Of a stretch of DNA of 64,000 bases, positions 62,590 to 64,000 are shown one piece after another. This DNA is from Henriciella pelagia (GTDB taxonomy: Bacteria > Pseudomonadota > Alphaproteobacteria > Caulobacterales > Hyphomonadaceae), in NCBI RefSeq assembly GCF_002088945.1, contig NZ_NCSU01000007.1, positions 434,001-498,000 of the forward strand, in the 5' to 3' direction. The first letter of the stretch is position 1; each line of letters starts with the position of its first letter. Position numbers and translations under genes: made by a program. The notes beneath the pieces are model-generated. The model did no database searches and had not been told where the DNA came from. It saw only the letters and a list, made by a program, of their open reading frames with translations.

Positions 62590-62937
62590 ATGAAATGGAC
62601 CGAACTTGACGAAAATTGGTGCCCGGTCGCCCGAACGCTCACGCTGGTTGGTGATCGCTGGACACTGCTCATCCTGCGGGACTGTTTTCTCGGGCGGTCC
62701 AAATTTGAGGAGTTTGCCGAGACCACGGGCGCGACGCGGCACATCCTGTCATCGCGCCTGAAACGGCTTGTGACGGCTGGCGTGCTTGAACGTCGCCCTT
62801 ATCAGGACAGGCCGAAACGCCATGAATACGTGCTCACCGAAAAGGGCAGGGAATTTGGCCCAGCCCTCATAGCCTTCCGCGACTGGGGCAAGAAGCACAT
62901 GCCTGTCCGCCGGACTGCGACAGCGACTAAAGAATGA
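62590..62937 (+). CDS. HxlR family transcriptional regulator
   Basis: A 115-residue winged-helix regulator. [65 protein letters not shown] and a dimerisation C-terminus match HxlR/HypR proteins. Cys11 is at the position that senses disulfide or electrophile stress in some members (HypR). It probably regulates the divergent SDR-isomerase operon. Its stop overlaps the hslU 3' end by 11 bases on the opposite strand. Confidence 0.92.
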   Translation: MKWTELDENWCPVARTLTLVGDRWTLLILRDCFLGRSKFEEFAETTGATRHILSSRLKRLVTAGVLERRPYQDRPKRHEYVLTEKGREFGPALIAFRDWGKKHMPVRRTATATKE

Positions 62938-64000
62938 ACTTCGAGAGGTCGGCGTTTCCGGCAAGATCGGACAGCTGAGCTTCAACATAGTCAGCCGTGA
63001 TCGTGACTGTTTCACCAGAGCGGTCCGGCGCTGTGAAGCTGATCTCGTCCAGTAGACGTTCAAGAACAGTCTGAAGACGGCGTGCACCGATATTCTCGAC
63101 CGTGTCATTGACCCGGACCGCAATGTCGGCAAGTGCATCGATCGCGGCGTCTTCAAAGGTAAGCTCGACCCCTTCTGACTTCATCAGCGCCTCATGTTGC
63201 TTGATCAACGAGGCTTCCGGCTCCACCAGGATGCGGCGCATATCGTCGCGCGACAGGGGCTTCAGCTCCACCCGGATGGGCAAACGGCCCTGCAATTCCG
63301 GCAGCAGGTCTGACGGCTTTGACACATGGAATGCGCCAGACGCGATGAACAGGATGTGGTCGGTGCGCACCGGTCCGCGCTTGGTCGAGACTGTTGTACC
63401 CTCAATCAGCGGAAGCAGGTCTCGCTGCACGCCTTCACGGCTCACATCGGCGCCGCTGCGACCGCTCGATCCGGCGACCTTGTCGATCTCGTCGAGGAAG
63501 ACAATGCCATCAGACTCGACGATGCGCACAGCTTCGCGCGTGACGCTCTCCTCATCGATCAGCTTGTCGGCTTCTTCGGCGATAAGCGGCTTGTAGGCAT
63601 CGCGCACAGTGGTCTTTACGCGCTTGGTACGGCCGCCCATCGCCTTGCCCAGCAGGTCGCTCAGATTGACCATGCCCATTGAGCCACCGCCGCCTGGCAG
63701 ATCCATCATGGGCAGCGGATTGCTGGTGTCGGCCAGCTCGATATCGATGTCCTTGTCATCAAGCTCGCCGTCGCGGAGCTTGCGGCGGAACACTTCGCGC
63801 GTCGATGACTGGGCGTCTTCGCCAACCAGCGAATCGAGAAGACGTTTTTCAGCCGCCTCGCGGGCCTGGTCTTCAACCGACTTGCGACGCTGGTCTTTCA
63901 CCATGCCAATGGCGGACTCGACGAGATCACGAACGATCTGCTCGACGTCCCGGCCGACATAGCCAACTTCGGTGAACTTTGTCGCTTCCACCTTGAGAAA
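62927..64000 (-). CDS. hslU: ATP-dependent protease ATPase subunit HslU (3' part)
   Basis: The C-terminal 357 or so residues of the AAA+ unfoldase of the HslUV protease; the 5' part lies beyond the right edge of the window. [21 protein letters not shown], the I-domain, [16 protein letters not shown] (Walker B), [68 protein letters not shown] and the conserved C-terminal LSKFIL tail that activates HslV are present. hslV would be expected just upstream, outside the window. Confidence 0.95.
   Translation of the reverse strand, partial: FLKVEATKFTEVGYVGRDVEQIVRDLVESAIGMVKDQRRKSVEDQAREAAEKRLLDSLVGEDAQSSTREVFRRKLRDGELDDKDIDIELADTSNPLPMMDLPGGGGSMGMVNLSDLLGKAMGGRTKRVKTTVRDAYKPLIAEEADKLIDEESVTREAVRIVESDGIVFLDEIDKVAGSSGRSGADVSREGVQRDLLPLIEGTTVSTKRGPVRTDHILFIASGAFHVSKPSDLLPELQGRLPIRVELKPLSRDDMRRILVEPEASLIKQHEALMKSEGVELTFEDAAIDALADIAVRVNDTVENIGARRLQTVLERLLDEISFTAPDRSGETVTITADYVEAQLSDLAGNADLSKFIL

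Overview
The window is a GC-rich (roughly 60-65% by eye), gene-dense piece of an alphaproteobacterial chromosome. The gene orders are typical of that class: DUF4164-zapA divergent from transketolase, envC-ctpA-polysaccharide deacetylase-rppH, ftsE-ftsX-plsC, sucC/sucD/sucA/sucB, sdhC-sdhD-sdhA-sdhB, and a PhyR-type response regulator. A marine Hyphomonadaceae-like or Caulobacterales-like organism fits best, but genus is inference. No rRNA, tRNA, CRISPR array, integrase or transposase was recognised.

Layout. 0.1-2.4 kb: two divergent citrate synthase paralogues, one with a fused helix-turn-helix. 2.6-8.2 kb: transketolase, cell-division and folate/purine/glycolysis housekeeping. 8.3-10.9 kb: a lower-GC two-gene operon of a divergent MIO-type aromatic/histidine ammonia-lyase homologue and an orphan two-TM protein; this is the best candidate for an undescribed system. 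11-20.3 kb: sugar isomerases (AGE family, KpsF), cell-envelope genes (EnvC, CtpA, polysaccharide deacetylase), RppH, Hpt. 20.4-25.9 kb: FtsEX, PlsC, HD protein, AlkA, HNH nuclease, a secreted acidic repeat protein. 26-37.6 kb: pyruvate kinase, PhoD-like phosphatase, MFS and the sucCD/sucAB run, with a lipoprotein gene wedged between sucC and sucD. 37.8-43.3 kb: methyltransferase behind a Zur-like palindrome, a DUF2306/LytTR pair, RNA methyltransferase, asparaginase, quinone oxidoreductase. 43.4-46.2 kb: a lower-GC island followed by dense hairpin repeats, including one inside a coding frame. 46.3-55.2 kb: VIT transporter, succinate dehydrogenase, DUF885 peptidase, amidotransferase, phosphoglucomutase, membrane J-protein. 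55.4-64 kb: UDP-xylose synthesis (Ugd, Uxs), transaldolase, ATP-grasp, adenosine kinase, PhyR, isomerase, SDR/HxlR and the 3' part of hslU.

Functionally the window carries much of the lower TCA cycle (2-oxoglutarate to fumarate, plus two citrate synthase-like proteins), pieces of glycolysis and the pentose phosphate pathway (GpmA, Pyk, Tkt, Tal), and envelope/septum remodelling. A second layer is a family of dispersed hairpin repeats. One composite form lies directly 3' of stop codons, in the same orientation relative to the gene at every such site. These repeats occupy most of the intergenic junctions that look like terminators.
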